Shown here: positions 1 through 25,268 of the stretch, piece by piece
How positions within the stretch are numbered: the stretch's first letter is position 1
Layout of the letters: every line of letters starts with the position of its first letter
Assembly: GCF_003286085.1 (NCBI RefSeq)
Contig: NW_020825294.1
Location: forward strand, 11,740,501-11,804,500
Origin: Drosophila persimilis
Lineage: Eukaryota > Arthropoda > Insecta > Diptera > Drosophilidae
Reading direction: 5' to 3'
Length of the DNA: 64,000 bases
The notes under the pieces: model-generated
What the model was told of the DNA's origin: nothing
Databases searched by the model: none
The model's input: only the letters and a program-made list of their open reading frames with translations
Translations under genes and position numbers: made by a program

Positions 1-3000
1 ATATACTTTGGGTAGAGTTTCTAGGGCGACAGCTCGAACTTGGACAGATATGGATCCCTTCGTTGGGGTCTCTATCCGTCTGTAACATATACTACTACTA
101 TAGGTACATGTATCATATGCTTAATCGTTTGATATACATATGACACATCGTATAGCTGCTATCCGATAAGTGGCTGAACCCTCCATCTCTCTCCATCCCC
201 CAGTGTGGCTTAGAAGCAAAGGTTGACTTTTCCGATATTTCAAAAGTAACAATAAATACCAGTTTAGAATTCTTCTTCTTCTTTTGATTCTTGATATTCA
301 TTTTACTATTAGAAATATGTTTATTAGCTGCAAAAATTTGGAAACCAGTTACATATCGAATCCATATCATCGAAGTATGTAGAATCTGGTATTTATATAG
401 CAGAAGGGAGTTTTAATCAAGCTATTCGTTGCGATCCTTCTCCTGGATAGCGAGTAGCGATAGCAGAAAGCCGAGAGCGAGAGATCCAGAGAGCAAAGGA
501 ACGTCAGCCGACGCTGGCCGTTTATCGAAGCGAGAGAGAGGGAGAGAGGCCGCACCCCACCTCTCACAAGCCTTCGTATCAATCAAAGTCGAAAGTTTGC
601 TTGGGATCTCCGCCCCCAGTCTACCCTCTAAGCGTCTCCCCGTCTCTCCCGTGGTACTGCGCGACTGACGCTCATCATTGTTGTTGACTCTATTTCGAAA
701 ACAAATAGGAGCCCCCGGGGGCTAATTTCGGGGCAGATCGTAACAGTTTCGTTTGGGTTTGCTTCCTGCATTTCCCGACAGACAGACAGACAGACAGACA
801 GACAGTCAGACACTCAGTCGACAGACCCATTAACCAAAATTTGCAAATGCAGTGCGCCTGCCTGCAGCTGTTGCAGAGACGCAAGTACGATAACTACTGC
901 GAGTACTTTGGGTATTTATTACTCAATCTGGAATCACAGTGGAAGACTTCCGCGACGAGGCATCTATATTTGAGCTTGTTTCCTTTGTGTTTTCCATTTC
1001 CATTCACGGTTACGTTTGTGTGTTTTCCATTTGCTTGCGTCTGTGTTTGTGTGTTGTGTTTGTGGGCAAAGAGAAATGCAGTCAACTGTCAAATGAGTGA
1101 GCCGTGAGCCGAAGCAGGGGAAAAGACTAAAAGCTAATTGTCATTTTCCGACAACAAAAGCGACAACTCGACTCCACTTCATTTCACCCGAAACGTGTGG
1201 GGGGCGGGTAGTGGGTGGTGGGGGGACGGGGAAGCAGGCACTTGACTGCGATTTTACGATTTTTATACGACTATTGCTGTTCCAGTTAGGGACGATAATG
1301 TATATACCAACAGCAACCGTTAACCTGCTGCACTTGTTACAGCAGGCAAAGGCTCCCCTCTCTCCCCACTCGAGCCATCTCTCCCCATTGTCTTTGTGCA
1401 TCCGAACCGAACAAACGCTCGACTCGATAGACAGTGAAAAGTGTTTCTAGAACGGAAGTTATTAAATTTTTGTATTGTTTTTCCCCCCCCTGGGCCAATG
1501 CCAGATGGGGGCTACGGCTGGGGGGAGCGGCTCCCATTCTCCCATTCGGACTTGGCCAGTGCATTGACCACCATCCCAGAGGCACAGCTGGGGGATGGCC
1601 AGCACTTTTCGCGGTATTAGGGTTTATATGTCAGGCGACCCAGTGACATCTGTTGCTGTTGTTGGTTCCCTGGATGCTCTTCCCTAGGAGTGCCCCTGCG
1701 TTCATATTTTCTTTAGCTGAAAAATACCTGAGCACTGGCCTACACGAATGCCGTCAGGCATCGACCTAGCCCAACTGTGGCATGCCACAACATGCTCAAC
1801 ACTTTTCGCGGTGACCAATCCACAGCCGACCGTTGGCCACTTCCGCTCCCCATTTCGGGCGCCCGCTTGCTGGAATATATGCACATATAGGAGGGGGGAT
1901 TAGCTGACATTTTGTGCCTGAGGTCATTACTTAGGGTTGGGGGGTTAGTGGGTCAATGGTTTATGGGGTCACGTTTTGAGGGGGTGGCGATTCGGATCGT
2001 GCATTTAGTTAGCTGGTTGATGCCCTCTCCCGTCCCGTCGATTGGGTGGTTGGTGGCCTGCTTCTGAATGGCGGCTTTTGGCATACGAAAATAATCGTAG
2101 CAATGAAAACTAAATGAATTTCACTTATGTTTCATGTCTGCGCGAAATTAAATGTAGCAAAAATGTTTATAGCATGTCGCCTGGCTGCTCGACTGCTCCC
2201 TGGCTCAGCTCTTTGTGCCCATTTTCTATTTATTTTCTATTTTCGTGGGGGCTCGCACTTTCTGGGCCACGCGAGGTAATTGTTAACCGAAATTTTGTGA
2301 CAAATGATGCTTTATTTGCCCCTTTCTCGGGTGTGGTGCCATGCCCTATAATTAAATGGAGTCCCGCCCGTCGAAAGTGGGTCACGTGTGCCAAATGTGT
2401 CCCCAGCCCCCCGACCCACGAATCGAAGCGGTGCCATTTGCATGAGAAATATGCCCCCAACATGCATATCTCTGTCAGTGCTCGCTGAAATAGCTCCGAA
2501 ATTACTGCATATTATGTGGAGGGTGGAGAGGGTGGAGAGGGCGAAGAAAGCATGCAAATGGTTGGGGCTCTCTTTATGTGTGAAGCGATTATGAAATTGG
2601 TTATGGCTGGGTAGACACTCGTGTTGCAAGTGGAATTGCATCTCACGGATGGCAGTACAACGGTACTGAGAACCCGAGCCCGGTTCTCGTCCGTTCTGCC
2701 GATCCCCCATCGAATTCCGATTATGCCTGGTATTCCTCAGCCTTATATGATCGAAAGATCAAAGCTCTATAATGTGTTTTTCCACCCCCCAGACGCTTCA
2801 AAGTGTCAAAAATTGTTTGGCGTTTTTGGGCCACAGGCAGACAGCAAATCAATAAAACTGATCGAACAATAGTCTGGAATCGTTTTCAATTTCATGCATG
2901 TGCCGCCTGTAAATCTATCGAATAAAGGCCCCATAGACGTGCGATCGAGAAATATGAAATATGAATAATTTTAATGATTCGTACGATTTCGGAGTTTCGG

Positions 3001-4480
3001 ATCTTTGGCTGGCGACAGGCGACAGGCACTTGAGGCGTCAAGCAATCAAGCAATAAAAGGGAAACAATTATAACATTTCAATAATAAATCAAGCCGAGGC
3101 AGTGTTGCCCAATCGAGTTCTGGACAGCTTTTTGACCATCGTTGAGGCCATCGAGAATGCCAAATGGAGAGGAGACTCTCGCGAATCTCTCCTCTTGGCA
3201 TTTCGCCGGGGAATGCCCAAATTTGGGACTCGGATTCCGATTCGGAGAGGAGATGGCACTCCTTCTCGTTCGACAATGTCTGACATTTTGCAGCTGGAGT
3301 CGAGTCGAGTCGAGTCGAGGGTGCATTTTCCTATGCAAAAACATACATATCCGAATGAAAATAAACAAAAAGAGGGAAAAATATAAGTTTATTTACACGA
3401 AGATCTGTCGAGTCAGCTCGAGCGGCTCTCGTACATAAATCTTGCATCGGGTCTGCCCAAAATGATGGCAAGTGTCAAAAGTCAACAACCAAATGTCACG
3501 TTTTGTTGTTTTGTTTTTATTTTATTTATTTCTGTACTTCGCCCCTCCTGCCCCTCTTCAATAACGAAACGAGAAGCACAAACAAATTCGCCGCCTCGGT
3601 AAGCAATTGACATTTATTAAACAACAAAAAAGACAGATCAGACCTTAAAAAACCGTCGGAGGAGAGGAGGGAGCAGGGTGCACTTGACGGAGTAAATGCA
3701 CAAATTCGGTCTTTCGGGCGATTGAAATCATTTTTCTCGCGCTTGTCAAAATAAGACACAGCCTCTGGCCCATAAATTGACAAATTATTCCCATAAATTT
3801 CTCGACACTTTTATTGCCATTGTCATCGCAGTCGCAGTCGCATCTCCCCCCCTCTCCTCTCCACTCCACTCCTCTACTCGCATCTGGGGGATCGTTAATT
3901 CCGAAGACAAGCAACGAAATTTCTGTTTAGTGCAACTCAATTACTTTGAGTGGCCAATTTTCTTCTCCTTCTGCCGACACTTGACGTGGAAATTTCAAAT
4001 TAATGCCATCATATTTTGTGTGTTTTAATGCGGAGGGTCAGCGGAGCCCTGGATTATGCAATGGGGAGCAATAAAAAATGCTAACTAAATGACTGGTTTT
4101 TAAAGTTCAGTGGGGGTCAACTTTCATTCGGACCTCAGACGTAATGCGACGTAACGTGATCAGAGTCCGAGAGCAGAACACTATTGTTGGGAATTTTGGG
4201 AAAAATTGATACGGGAATACGCAAAACTTCATCAAATGAATCCTTGAAAACGGCGCTGGTTGTTTAGTGAACCGAAATTAGTTAATGGGACCCCAAAACC
4301 GTGGGGAGAAAATATGCACCGAGGGCTTTTCGACATTCAATAATTTAAATTATAATTTTTTAATATTCGAATATTATTTGAAGAACCTAAAGGCTGTACG
4401 AATAATGTACATACATACTTTATTATATTATAGGATAATGTTATAAAAGAAAAGAGAGCAATTTGTACTTCAGAGTCAAT
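1..4480. other. Non-coding upstream stretch
   Basis: No reading frame here has a convincing protein composition or splice context. The stretch is typical Drosophila intergenic or first-intron sequence, with a GACA array at 777-806 and a short GAGTC array at 3297-3319. A TATA-like run near 390-396 precedes a GC-richer block (430-660) that could be an untranslated first exon of the kinase gene downstream, but I cannot show it. Confidence 0.4.
777..806. repeat. (GACA)n microsatellite
   Basis: About seven tandem GACA units, the last ones imperfect (GTCAGACA). Simple repeat only. Confidence 0.9.
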
Positions 4481-4486
4481 GTCAGG

Positions 4487-4508
4487 CTGCTCAAAATAAT
4501 AGGTACAC
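4487..4508 (+). repeat. Left terminal inverted repeat of the Tc1-like element
   Basis: The motif TCAAAATAATAGGTACAC recurs in reverse complement near 5893-5906 with few changes. The following bases (TTTAAGTTTTG here, CTTGAAGCTTTT at the other end) also resemble each other, which supports pairing with the outer right copy rather than the inner one. Confidence 0.65.
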
Positions 4509-4734
4509 TTTAAGTTTTGTTATGAAAAAAGTTTGTTAACTGATTATTATTATTTTTTTGTTGCCTAAATGGGGTTTATAGTTAATATCCGATGTATCCA
4601 CCTTGATTTTTTGTCACCTTTATAATTATTTTTGGCGTACTTGTAATAAGCGTCTGGCAGGTGTCTCATACCTCAATTTTTGGACGCCCTCGCATAATTT
4701 TTGATTATTTGAAAATGAAAACTTAGCTAATTTT

Positions 4735-5395
4735 GTTTCGTAAATCTTCCCACAAGTTTTCGATTGGATTTAAGTCGGAAAATTTAGGAAGCCACTTTAA
4801 AACGTCTATTGTTTGGTCCTCAAAAAAGTTGGTCAAAAGCTTAGATGTGTGCCTTGGGTCGTTATATTACTTAAATACCCAATGGAAACTCATGTTTTCT
4901 TCAGCATAAGGTAGCATAACTGTCTGCAATCTGGGTTTGTATTGCTCAGCGTCCATTCTGTTCGTTGTCAGGAAAAATGGACCTACGCCGTACCAGGATG
5001 AGCAGCCCCATGTCTTTTAGCTGGCACCTCCATGTTTGAGAAATTTTTTGTTTGAAACATGGATCAAAATTCTTTCGTTTAGGGCTTCCTACATTGCTTT
5101 CACATTCATTCCCTAATAAATTTATTTTAGTTTCGTCGCTCCATAAAAGGCTTCTCCACTTTTTCTCTCCGGCGCATCCTGCGCAGTCTTTATGATCTTT
5201 AGCAAAAGTTTGCCCCATGGCTAAATTTTTTTGACGCGTAAGTGGGACCTTTCTTTCTATTCTCCTTGGAAGGCTGGCTTGTTGTAGCCGTATACGGATT
5301 GTTGGAGCACTAACTTCTAGTGCAATTTCTGATGCAATAGCCTTTGACGACTTAAATGGGTCCTTATTTCTCAAAGAAAAGTATGTAGTGGTCAA
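4735..5395 (-). pseudogene. Broken Tc1-family transposase
   Basis: Read on the minus strand, 5395-4946 gives a 149-codon open stretch with a helix-turn-helix-like N-terminal part and WSDETKINLLG, the usual surroundings of the first catalytic Asp of the DDE/D triad. Past 4946 the frame changes. Recognisable pieces continue in 4945-4735: a QY..L..MLPYAEENMS-like segment, the NDP..TS segment around the second Asp, and SDLNPIENLW around the last acidic residue. The Gln-Asp that should precede NDP is replaced by a stop codon. The gene is therefore dead by at least one stop and one frameshift. Family-level identification is firm; I did not try to name the subfamily. Confidence 0.75.
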
Positions 5396-5887
5396 GTGTT
5401 ATGGTTGTTTTCCGTTGCTTTCCGCGAGTTTCCTGACTAGGTTTTAATTTTTAAAGCATTGTAACAAAATTATGAGACCTTTTCATTAATTTGGCAATGG
5501 CCCGAAGAAATTGGCCTTCTTTTTTCAGACTAAGAACCAATTGGGCTGTACAATAAGACTTTCGGCCTATTCTTGTAAGAAAAAAATAATTATTTGTTTA
5601 TATTTAGACTGTTGTTAAATGAAATGGATGTTTAATTGCCAAAAGTCAAGAATTTCCAAATTATTCACTTGATATTCAAAATTTACTGACACTGTACCTA
5701 TTATTTTGATCAGCCATAATGTGATGTCAACTCGCAATTTCGCTTAAAGCTCTGTTATTCGGCGGTTTCCCTGTTTCATTTTTTTGTCACGGAACTGCAA
5801 TACATTGACAAATGAAACATACCAAACAAAATTTTGTTTTCAACACTTAAAGTACGATAAAACTAATTATTAATGAAAAGCTTCAAG

Positions 5888-5910
5888 GTGTACCTATTAT
5901 TATGATCAAG
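5888..5910 (-). repeat. Right terminal inverted repeat of the Tc1-like element
   Basis: Contains TACCTATTATTATGATCAAG, the reverse complement of the left end with few mismatches. An inner copy lies at 5693-5713. Confidence 0.6.
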
Positions 5911-5912
5911 TG

Positions 5913-8900
5913 TGTACATATGTGCGAAAAAGTGCCATTTTTGTTTGAGTTCATTTTTATGAGGACCCCCTCCCCCCAAGTAGAACATTTTAATTTTAAT
6001 AAGAACAGATTATATAAAGATGGGTCTTTAATATAACAACATTTTTGTGGGCTTATACAGTACGAATAAATGTTGGTCATACTGTATATCGAGTTTCTAA
6101 TTGTTACGATAATTAGCTTTTTCACTAGCTGTTGCTAATTACAATAAAAAATCAATAAGGTACATTTATTGCTAAGGGAACGCGAAAGTATGTACATGTG
6201 TATTTTGAGTGCATGACGATCGGCGCAAAAGTCATTGCAAGGGCTGGCGGGCCGAACTGCCCGTGCCCTACGCAGAGAGTCTTAGAAAAGAGTGGGTGAG
6301 AGAAGGCGAATGTCAGAGCAGCTCGTGGCTGCTGCCAAGCCGAGCACGAACGATAGAGCGCGAGAGAACAACTGGATGCTATACGCTATAGCTGTAGAAA
6401 CGAAGCGAGGAAGACTGAATAGAAAGAAGAAAGAACGGCCGCTGCCGTGCGTAAGCATATGCGGTTAACAGTGCGGTTCATCTACAGTGGGCAGTGCAAG
6501 TAGCGAACAATTAAAGGGATTTACGTTGGCCAGCGCGACTATGATTTAGCTACGATGTTTATTGAATAAATATAACCCTAGCCCTTTGCCTCATACATTG
6601 CTCTTTTCGCTTACCATCTTCCACCGTCCTCTTTTTTCGGCAACGCAATTCATGGGCGCACATTTCCTTCTCGGTCGAACTTGGCAACAGCAAGGGCCAC
6701 TGTCCACCACGAGCCAGCTCTTATCGCCTTTAGATCTTACGATCGATGCCCTCTCTGAGAGAGTCTCTCGTTTACGCACTCTCCAACCGACGCTGCACTC
6801 CAGCAACAACAACGCAATAGGCAAATCGAAAAAAAGAACGGCCCGCAAAGTAGCAAATCTCAAAAGTAGAACCGACGAGCATACACTCGTAGAAAAGGGG
6901 GATACCAAAGAATACACTTCCAGAATTAAATTGAATATTCGGTTTTTAAATAAATTAAAGTGATCTAAAATAAAATTAACATGTCCTCGTTTATTCCCGC
7001 ACATCCAAAAGACTTAACTACGGTTTTGTATTGATAGGTTCTTGAAACGATAATATTGGTCCAATACCCTCGGATTGGTCCAAAATCATCTCTGGCTCGC
7101 GCCCGTGAGTCAGTGGGAACCCAAATGAGACTTCGATTTGAGATGCGATCTGATATTGAGTTGCGATTTGGAGGTTTTCCAGTACCCACAGCACAATTAT
7201 TCAGGGCAAGAAGAAAAAATCACGAAAGCCATCTCGAGGCCAAAGACAGACCCAAACAGAGCTCGGCCAAAGACATCTTCGTAAACTTGAGAGCCAAAAG
7301 ACAGACAGACACACACAGCATTGAGTCTGACATTTGAGTTTCAATGTCGCTAATAGAAATTGCAGATATCTCTGAGATATCTCAGATATGGGGTGGGTGT
7401 CGCAGCAATGACAAACGATCCAAAAGATCTTGGGGTTTTTTTTCCATTTCAATTGAAATCAATGCAAAACCAAGCAATCGGTTTCCGAGGCGTGTAATTG
7501 TTGGAATGAATTACAATTGATGCCAGTGGCACAGTCTGGGTCTCAGTCTCAATTGATTTGTCATATGAATCTGAAAAGAGAACAATGCGCAGTTGTGGCC
7601 GTCAGCAGCGACACCTTTGCAACGGTACGATCTAAATTTAGGCACAGCCACAGCCACAGCCTTGCAGTCGGCTTTGGGGGGTTCAAAAAACTTTCGCTTA
7701 TCAAATTACCTACGCCCAGACCCATGCCCATGCCCAGACTTAACCCGAGACGTGGCCCCACTCTTTTGGGTCTTTGTCTCTCAGCTCTCTTGGCTTTCTA
7801 CACAAATTGCAAGAGAAATGGCAAGCCCAAAAAGTGCATTTAATGACAGCCAGACAAGACAGTCTGACTGCCTGACTGAATGACGGACTGGCTAAATCCA
7901 AACAACGAGAAACACAACTCAGAAACCGAGTTAAGAGCTAACTTCGGCCGAGTCTGCAGCAAAAAGAAGGGCAAAACGCGGGCATAACTAACGACTTAAC
8001 AAGCAGACAATACAACTCGGAATATATATAGGAAAACTCTTTAGGAAAGCCCCGACCCAAACCCGAACTCCAATTCCACTCCCACTGTCGTGGTGAACAG
8101 GGAACTGTCGAGAGTTTGATGACGAGAGCGAATGCTGTAAATTATAATTTTATGACAGAAAAGTTTTAAAAGCCAATAAATTTGTACCTGGGATGGAAAA
8201 CCCCGAGGCCAGCAGGCCAAGAAATATGGCGGAAAACTATTGGAAAAGATTGTCGATGGTACCTTGAAATGTGGGGACCTGTTCGAGATGCACTGAGAGA
8301 AACAAGTCAACTATCGACCACAACTGGAGCGAAGGAGTAATACCCACGATCCATTTAGTGTACGCTTTCATTATGCCTCTATTCATGAGGGAACTTTTCG
8401 AACAAACTTAACTTTTCGCTGCACTTACCCTCCCGAAGGGGGCTGGCCTCGCGAGTGTAGTCTGTCGAAAGGGTTTAGGGAGGATTATTATGCATATTGA
8501 ATGCGAGTCCGTGTGCGAGTGGGAGTGCGAGGCGACTGGCGACTGGCGACTGGCAAATGCACAACGAGCCAGAAAGGTGAGGCACAGGGAAAGGGTTCAT
8601 AATTGGCCGTGACTTTGGTTTCCAAGTTTTATGCCTGTCAGCCGCTGCACTTGGAGGAATGGGATAGCCGGGAATTGGTTGGGTTGGGTTGGGGTCTGGT
8701 TCCAGAGTGGGTACGTAGTACCGGGAAGACCTTTTACGACCCCTTTTGAAGAAAATATGAACAAAGTTTTGGGCTTTTGATGACGCCGCTTGTCGTCGCC
8801 GCCTTGACAATGAAAACTGCTAACTGCCATGGACTCTGGCTGTCGCTCCGACTGACGGACTGGGTTCGGTTTATGGTCTGTGCTGTGCTGTGCTCCCTGA

Positions 8901-9216
8901 CATGTCATTGATATTGTCGTTTCGGGGGCGTTTCTCTCCACCATTTATCGTACAGCGATTTGGGTTTTATTTATGGTGTGCACTTGGAATGCGCACTGCT
9001 CGCCGATGCTATATTATTTATTATAATGATATTTCTTTGACTTCTCGTTGTGGTTCGTTGGTTTCCCAGCTACCAGTTACCGGTTACCGGTTACCGGTGC
9101 ACCCACACCCCCTGCGGCGGTTAAAGGGTTAAAAGTCAAGGGCTTATACAACAAAAACCTTTTGTTTTGCTAACGTATTTTAATGTATTTGTACCTTTTC
9201 TTTTCCTTATTTTCAG
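5913..9216. other. Upstream non-coding region of the kinase gene
   Basis: No supported coding exon. 5913-6190 is AT-rich. 6200-6900 is a GC-richer block described separately. The rest is ordinary non-coding sequence with short runs such as repeated GCGACTG near 8531-8552. The kinase gene's first exon, if it is in the window, should lie here or further left. Confidence 0.4.
6191..6843. other. GC-rich block, possible old solo LTR
   Basis: The block starts TGTACATG directly after AAGTA and can be closed at ...CCCGCA directly before another AAGTA. That gives TG..CA ends with a 5-bp duplication. An AATAAA lies at about 6565. Base composition differs sharply from the AT-rich flank on the left. No internal retroelement protein is present. 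The match could be chance, and an untranslated first exon (a GTAAGC donor follows 6450) is an alternative. Confidence 0.18.
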
Positions 9217-9408
9217 TTGGCCCCAACAACCAAAACAAATGCAAATGTGCGCCCCAGAGACGTGCCACCCCGAAAGTTATCAATCGTAAAACGTTGGAGG
9301 AGTGGAGAAGAGTGGAGAGTGGCGAGAACTCAACCGGTTAAGCGGACAAATCTCCTTGGATAAATATCTTCTTCTGGATAGAATCGACAATACACAAAAG
9401 TCGCCAAA

Positions 9409-9432
<24 letters not shown>
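9217..9432 (+). other. smi35A: First coding exon of smi35A with 5' UTR
   Basis: A pyrimidine-rich tract ending TTTTCAG (to 9216) gives the acceptor and GTAAGT at 9433 the donor. The exon has a 192-nt leader and then ATG at 9409 followed by eight codons (MLDRCEMP). Upstream leader exon(s) must exist further left but were not located. Confidence 0.7.
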
Positions 9433-21520
<12,088 letters not shown>

Positions 21521-22840
21521 CTCCGAGCCCGCCCCACCAAACTGGAGCTCAAAAAGTGCAAGCTGGTCAACATGATGGACTTCTGGAGCTAGAAGTGGCG
21601 TCCACAGCAGTGCGCTGCCGTCAAGGAGCGCGAGGAGGAGCAGTAGCGGTAGCAGGAGCAGGAGCAGGAGTAGGAGTAGGAAAGGGACTCTGATTCAGCC
21701 AGTCCCTGCCTAGTTATAGTATCTGTCCTATAAGCTACATAGGAAGATATAATTGTGCGCCGCTGTGAGCGCAATGCTGTTGTACTCCCACTTGCTCCCA
21801 AACACCATCCACCCCCACTCGAAATATGTATGTAGGTCCATCTAGGATAGTCAGTCCCCTTGCGGTTCTGGTTCTTGCAGCACTTTGCAGTATTCTCTAA
21901 GTTTCCCCAAACTATCTTATTTCGCTACTGCCATAGCCAAAGGTATTCCCTATCGTATTCTCCAAACCCCCCCGAAAGTATTCTCTTCCCTCCATTTTTG
22001 AACAGACCCGTGGCAAGGTGTTGCACGGTGGCATCTACACGAAAAGTGTACTCTTCAGCATGAACAAAAGAAACCGTCAGATAAAACGAAATCAGAAGCC
22101 AGCTCAAAGGAACAACATACCCTAGATATAGTGTATAAGATATGGCATATACTAAACATAGATGTAGACAACATTTGTAACGACTCACCCAACGCATCTC
22201 CAACTCCCCAACTGCCCCACTCTCACACATACATACATATACATACTCGTATTTTTAGGGTCACGTGTGTACACGGGCGACTCAAATCTGTAACAATTTC
22301 ATACAGCTTCCATGTCTTTTGCAACAGTATCAAGGCTGTTATTAGTTACATATGCAAAACAGAAATGAAATGTATCTATATATCTTTAACTGTAATTGTA
22401 ACTGTTACTGTAACTGTATTCGTAAGTTAAGAGCTCGGGTCGGGGTGCGTTCAATGGCCAACCCACACATCACAGCAAGCTAGCCCCCAATCAGCGTGAA
22501 GTTGCATGATCGATTTGCATGAGAATGAATGAAGTAATACCCACACAGAACGAGTATGAGGTCCCACGCCCCTTTGCCCCCATCTGCACGGAATACATGT
22601 CATAATTTAACGAAAACACATATTTAATAAACATTAGATTTAGCATAACTCTAAGCTCTATAATCATTTGTGCAGATAAGCCAACCAAAACGGCCAATAC
22701 CACAATAATTAGAAAATTCAGAAGATGAGAACAGAACAGAACAGAACAGAACAGAATAGCCGTACAATAATTATAGAGCGCCGGCCACATCTATGTAAAC
22801 CGTATTAGTGGAAGAAAATCAAGCAAATAAATAAAATTTT
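21521..22840 (+). other. smi35A: smi35A 3' UTR, probable
   Basis: No further frame is supported. Overlapping AATAAA signals lie at 22826-22835 and another at 23506-23511. Either could end the transcript. Contains GGAGCA/GGAGTA repeats near 21647-21685 and AGAAC repeats at 22727-22755. Confidence 0.55.
22826..22835 (+). terminator. Candidate poly(A) signal for smi35A
   Basis: Two overlapping AATAAA hexamers 1.3 kb past the stop codon. A second candidate is at 23506-23511. Confidence 0.45.
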
Positions 22841-24215
22841 ATTCAAATTACAGTTTGTTCATTTTAAAATAGACAGACACTAAACAAAGAAAACAAAACC
22901 ACTCGAGCTGGGTAAAAGTGTGTGTTTACCGAGTCTAGACTGTCGTTAGAACGATGTTTGTAGCCTAACCCGTAATACCGTAATACCGTAAGTTTAGATA
23001 ACACTGTAAACAAATTGCAACTTTTGCTCATGACTTTTGGATATATCGCATTGCACTAGACTAGACTACAATATCTAATATTTACAATATGAATAGTATG
23101 TACTCGACTCGTATAGTATGTATACCATACCCACAGCTGCGATCCTTGGAGCTTGTTTCGTATTATTTATAAATTTGTTCTCTGCCACTCGTCGTAACTC
23201 GTACATATGTATTATGTATATCCAATACTTTCTTCAATGTATGTTTTATTATGGATTTTGACAAAAACAGAAACAAAACCACAGCAAAACAAAACTTGAT
23301 TTACAAAGTGTGTTCGAATTTAACGTTTAGTATTTAAATTAAATTAAACTAAATGAAGGAAACCATATAAATGGAAACCGACTTATAATTACAAAATACA
23401 TATATACGTATATATCAATTTTAAATTAATGAACCATATTAATTGTATAAATCGAGAAAACGACATGTAATCAATTACAACTACAAGAATTACAACAAAA
23501 AAAGGAATAAATGAAAAATTATGTACTCAAAAATTCGACTTTTAATTGAATGCCGAGAAACGATTAATGCAGATCTTTTGATATGAGCACCCATATGTAT
23601 AAACACGTTATGAATCCACCTGACCTAGATGAGTGGCCAACGAAATAGAGTAACCGCTAAAAATCTTTCTTATTTCGAGAAGTTCCTAATATTCCTAATC
23701 AAGGGCATTTCCGCCCACAGTGCATTGCTCAGAATGTAGATGTACAAGTACATGATACATTCTACACGAATTCTGCGCACAAAATACATCCGTTTCCTTT
23801 GCATACTATTCGGCTTGCTCATGTAGGAAATCTTCTGTCAAATACGTGTATAACGTGTAAAATTACCCCGATTCTCAGTGTCTCTAAAATTTGTCCATTT
23901 ATAGTATATATTTATATTATATCAGTCTATTATACAGTTCTAAGTTCCAGTTGAACATATAGGGAGTAACTTTAATATTCCGTTTTCTTTTGCTCAACTT
24001 CAAACGCGAATAAAATGCATAAAACTATAAAAAAATAAAAAAATTTTGATGGTAGAATAAAGATTACCTTTTCATAGAGGGATTAGTGATTATGTTTTAA
24101 ATTGAAAGATAAAATATAGTTTAACAAAAAAATCACCAAAATTTGCGTTACTTGAATATTCGTTTTTTTCTTATATGACTAAAAAGACAAGATGGCTCTC
24201 AAAGCTCAAAAAAGC
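22841..24215. other. AT-rich intergenic or distal 3' UTR
   Basis: No coding potential on either strand. Contains the alternative poly(A) signal at 23506. Confidence 0.5.
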
Positions 24216-24965
24216 GTAAGTATACCCGATAATCGAAATGAGTGTACAGTTAGTATAAATGAGTATATTTGTGGTGAAAGCGGATGTGTGTAACGTCCAG
24301 AAGGAAGCGTTTCGGACCCCATAAAGTATACATATATATTCTTGATCAGCATCAATAGCCGAGTCGATTGATCCATGTCTGTCTGTCCGTCCCTACGAGC
24401 GCCTAGTGCTCAGAGACTATGAGAGCTAGAGCAACGACATTTTGTATCCAAACTTCTGTGATATGTCACTGTTACAAGTGTATTTAAAAACATCGCCCCG
24501 CCCCTTTCCGCGCCCACAAATGACGAACATCTGTGGCATCCACAATTTTAAAGATACGAGAAAACCAAAAACGTATCATAATTATTGCCAGAATTATGAA
24601 AAATTTTAATTTTCTTTCGCTCTGTCTTTCTGTAACACACACGTTTCATGGTCGGCTTTACCTTTCGCAAAAAGTGAGCGCGTTTATCTCAGATACTATA
24701 AGAGCTAGAGTAAACAAATTTGGGATCCACACTCCTGTGATATCGAACCTGCACATGTGCACTTCAAAATTTTACCCCACCTCTTTAAGCCCCCGCAATG
24801 GACGAAAATCTGTGGCATCCACAAATCGCAGACTATCAGAGCTAGAGCACCCAAATTGTGTACCCATACTTCTGTTAGATTTCACTGTAACAAGTGTATT
24901 TCACAATTTCGGTATTCTCCAAGGGAGCCCGCAATAGGCGCCGGAGAAGCTGTATTTTATTACAT
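24216..24965 (+). mobile_element. DINE-1 element, diverged copy
   Basis: Starts at a TATACCCGATA motif and runs through the GTGTAACGTCCAGAAGGAAG, CCCCATAAAGTATA, TTGATCAGCATCAATAGCCG and GTCTGTCTGTCCGTC segments. It then has repeated GTGGCATCCACAA and AGAGCTAGAG segments, which match the reverse complement of the copies at 52.3 and 56.3 kb. It lies in the opposite orientation to those two and is clearly more diverged. The right end (about 24930-24965) retains a decayed GGCGCCGGAGAAGC counterpart of the element's 3' part. DINE-1 elements are non-autonomous Helitron relatives. Confidence 0.8.
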
Positions 24966-25268
24966 TTTTTTTGGATCATACAAATTACCATGCATATTAT
25001 CTAAAATTATGAAAAAGAAATGTACACCAATATTATATCTATATAATACACGCCCGATTTCAAACTGATACGAGCTTCCAAAAGGCGACTCGTTGGAGGG
25101 TCGTTCCGTTGTACGTTCTCTTTGCCATCGATTCCAGTGTGGAAAAGCACAACGCAGCGACAGTAAATACACAAAATGCGAAAAGCAGACCTGCGTATGT
25201 TTGCATTTTAGCCAAATTCAAATGCATTTTATTACGCAAACTCGCCTGGACAGACTTGGCCATGGAAA

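Larger units (their letters stand above)
4485..5912 (-). mobile_element. Tc1-like transposon, decayed
   Basis: The left end (4487-4508) reads CTGCTCAAAATAATAGGTAC and is matched in inverted orientation near 5888-5910. Between them lies a minus-strand reading frame with Tc1-family transposase signatures. A further copy of the right-end motif sits about 195 bp inside, at 5693-5713, like the doubled repeats of IR/DR-type Tc1 elements. I found no matching inner copy on the left. Exact outer borders and the TA target duplication are not certain. The element is about 1.4 kb, slightly shorter than typical Tc1 elements. Confidence 0.75.
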
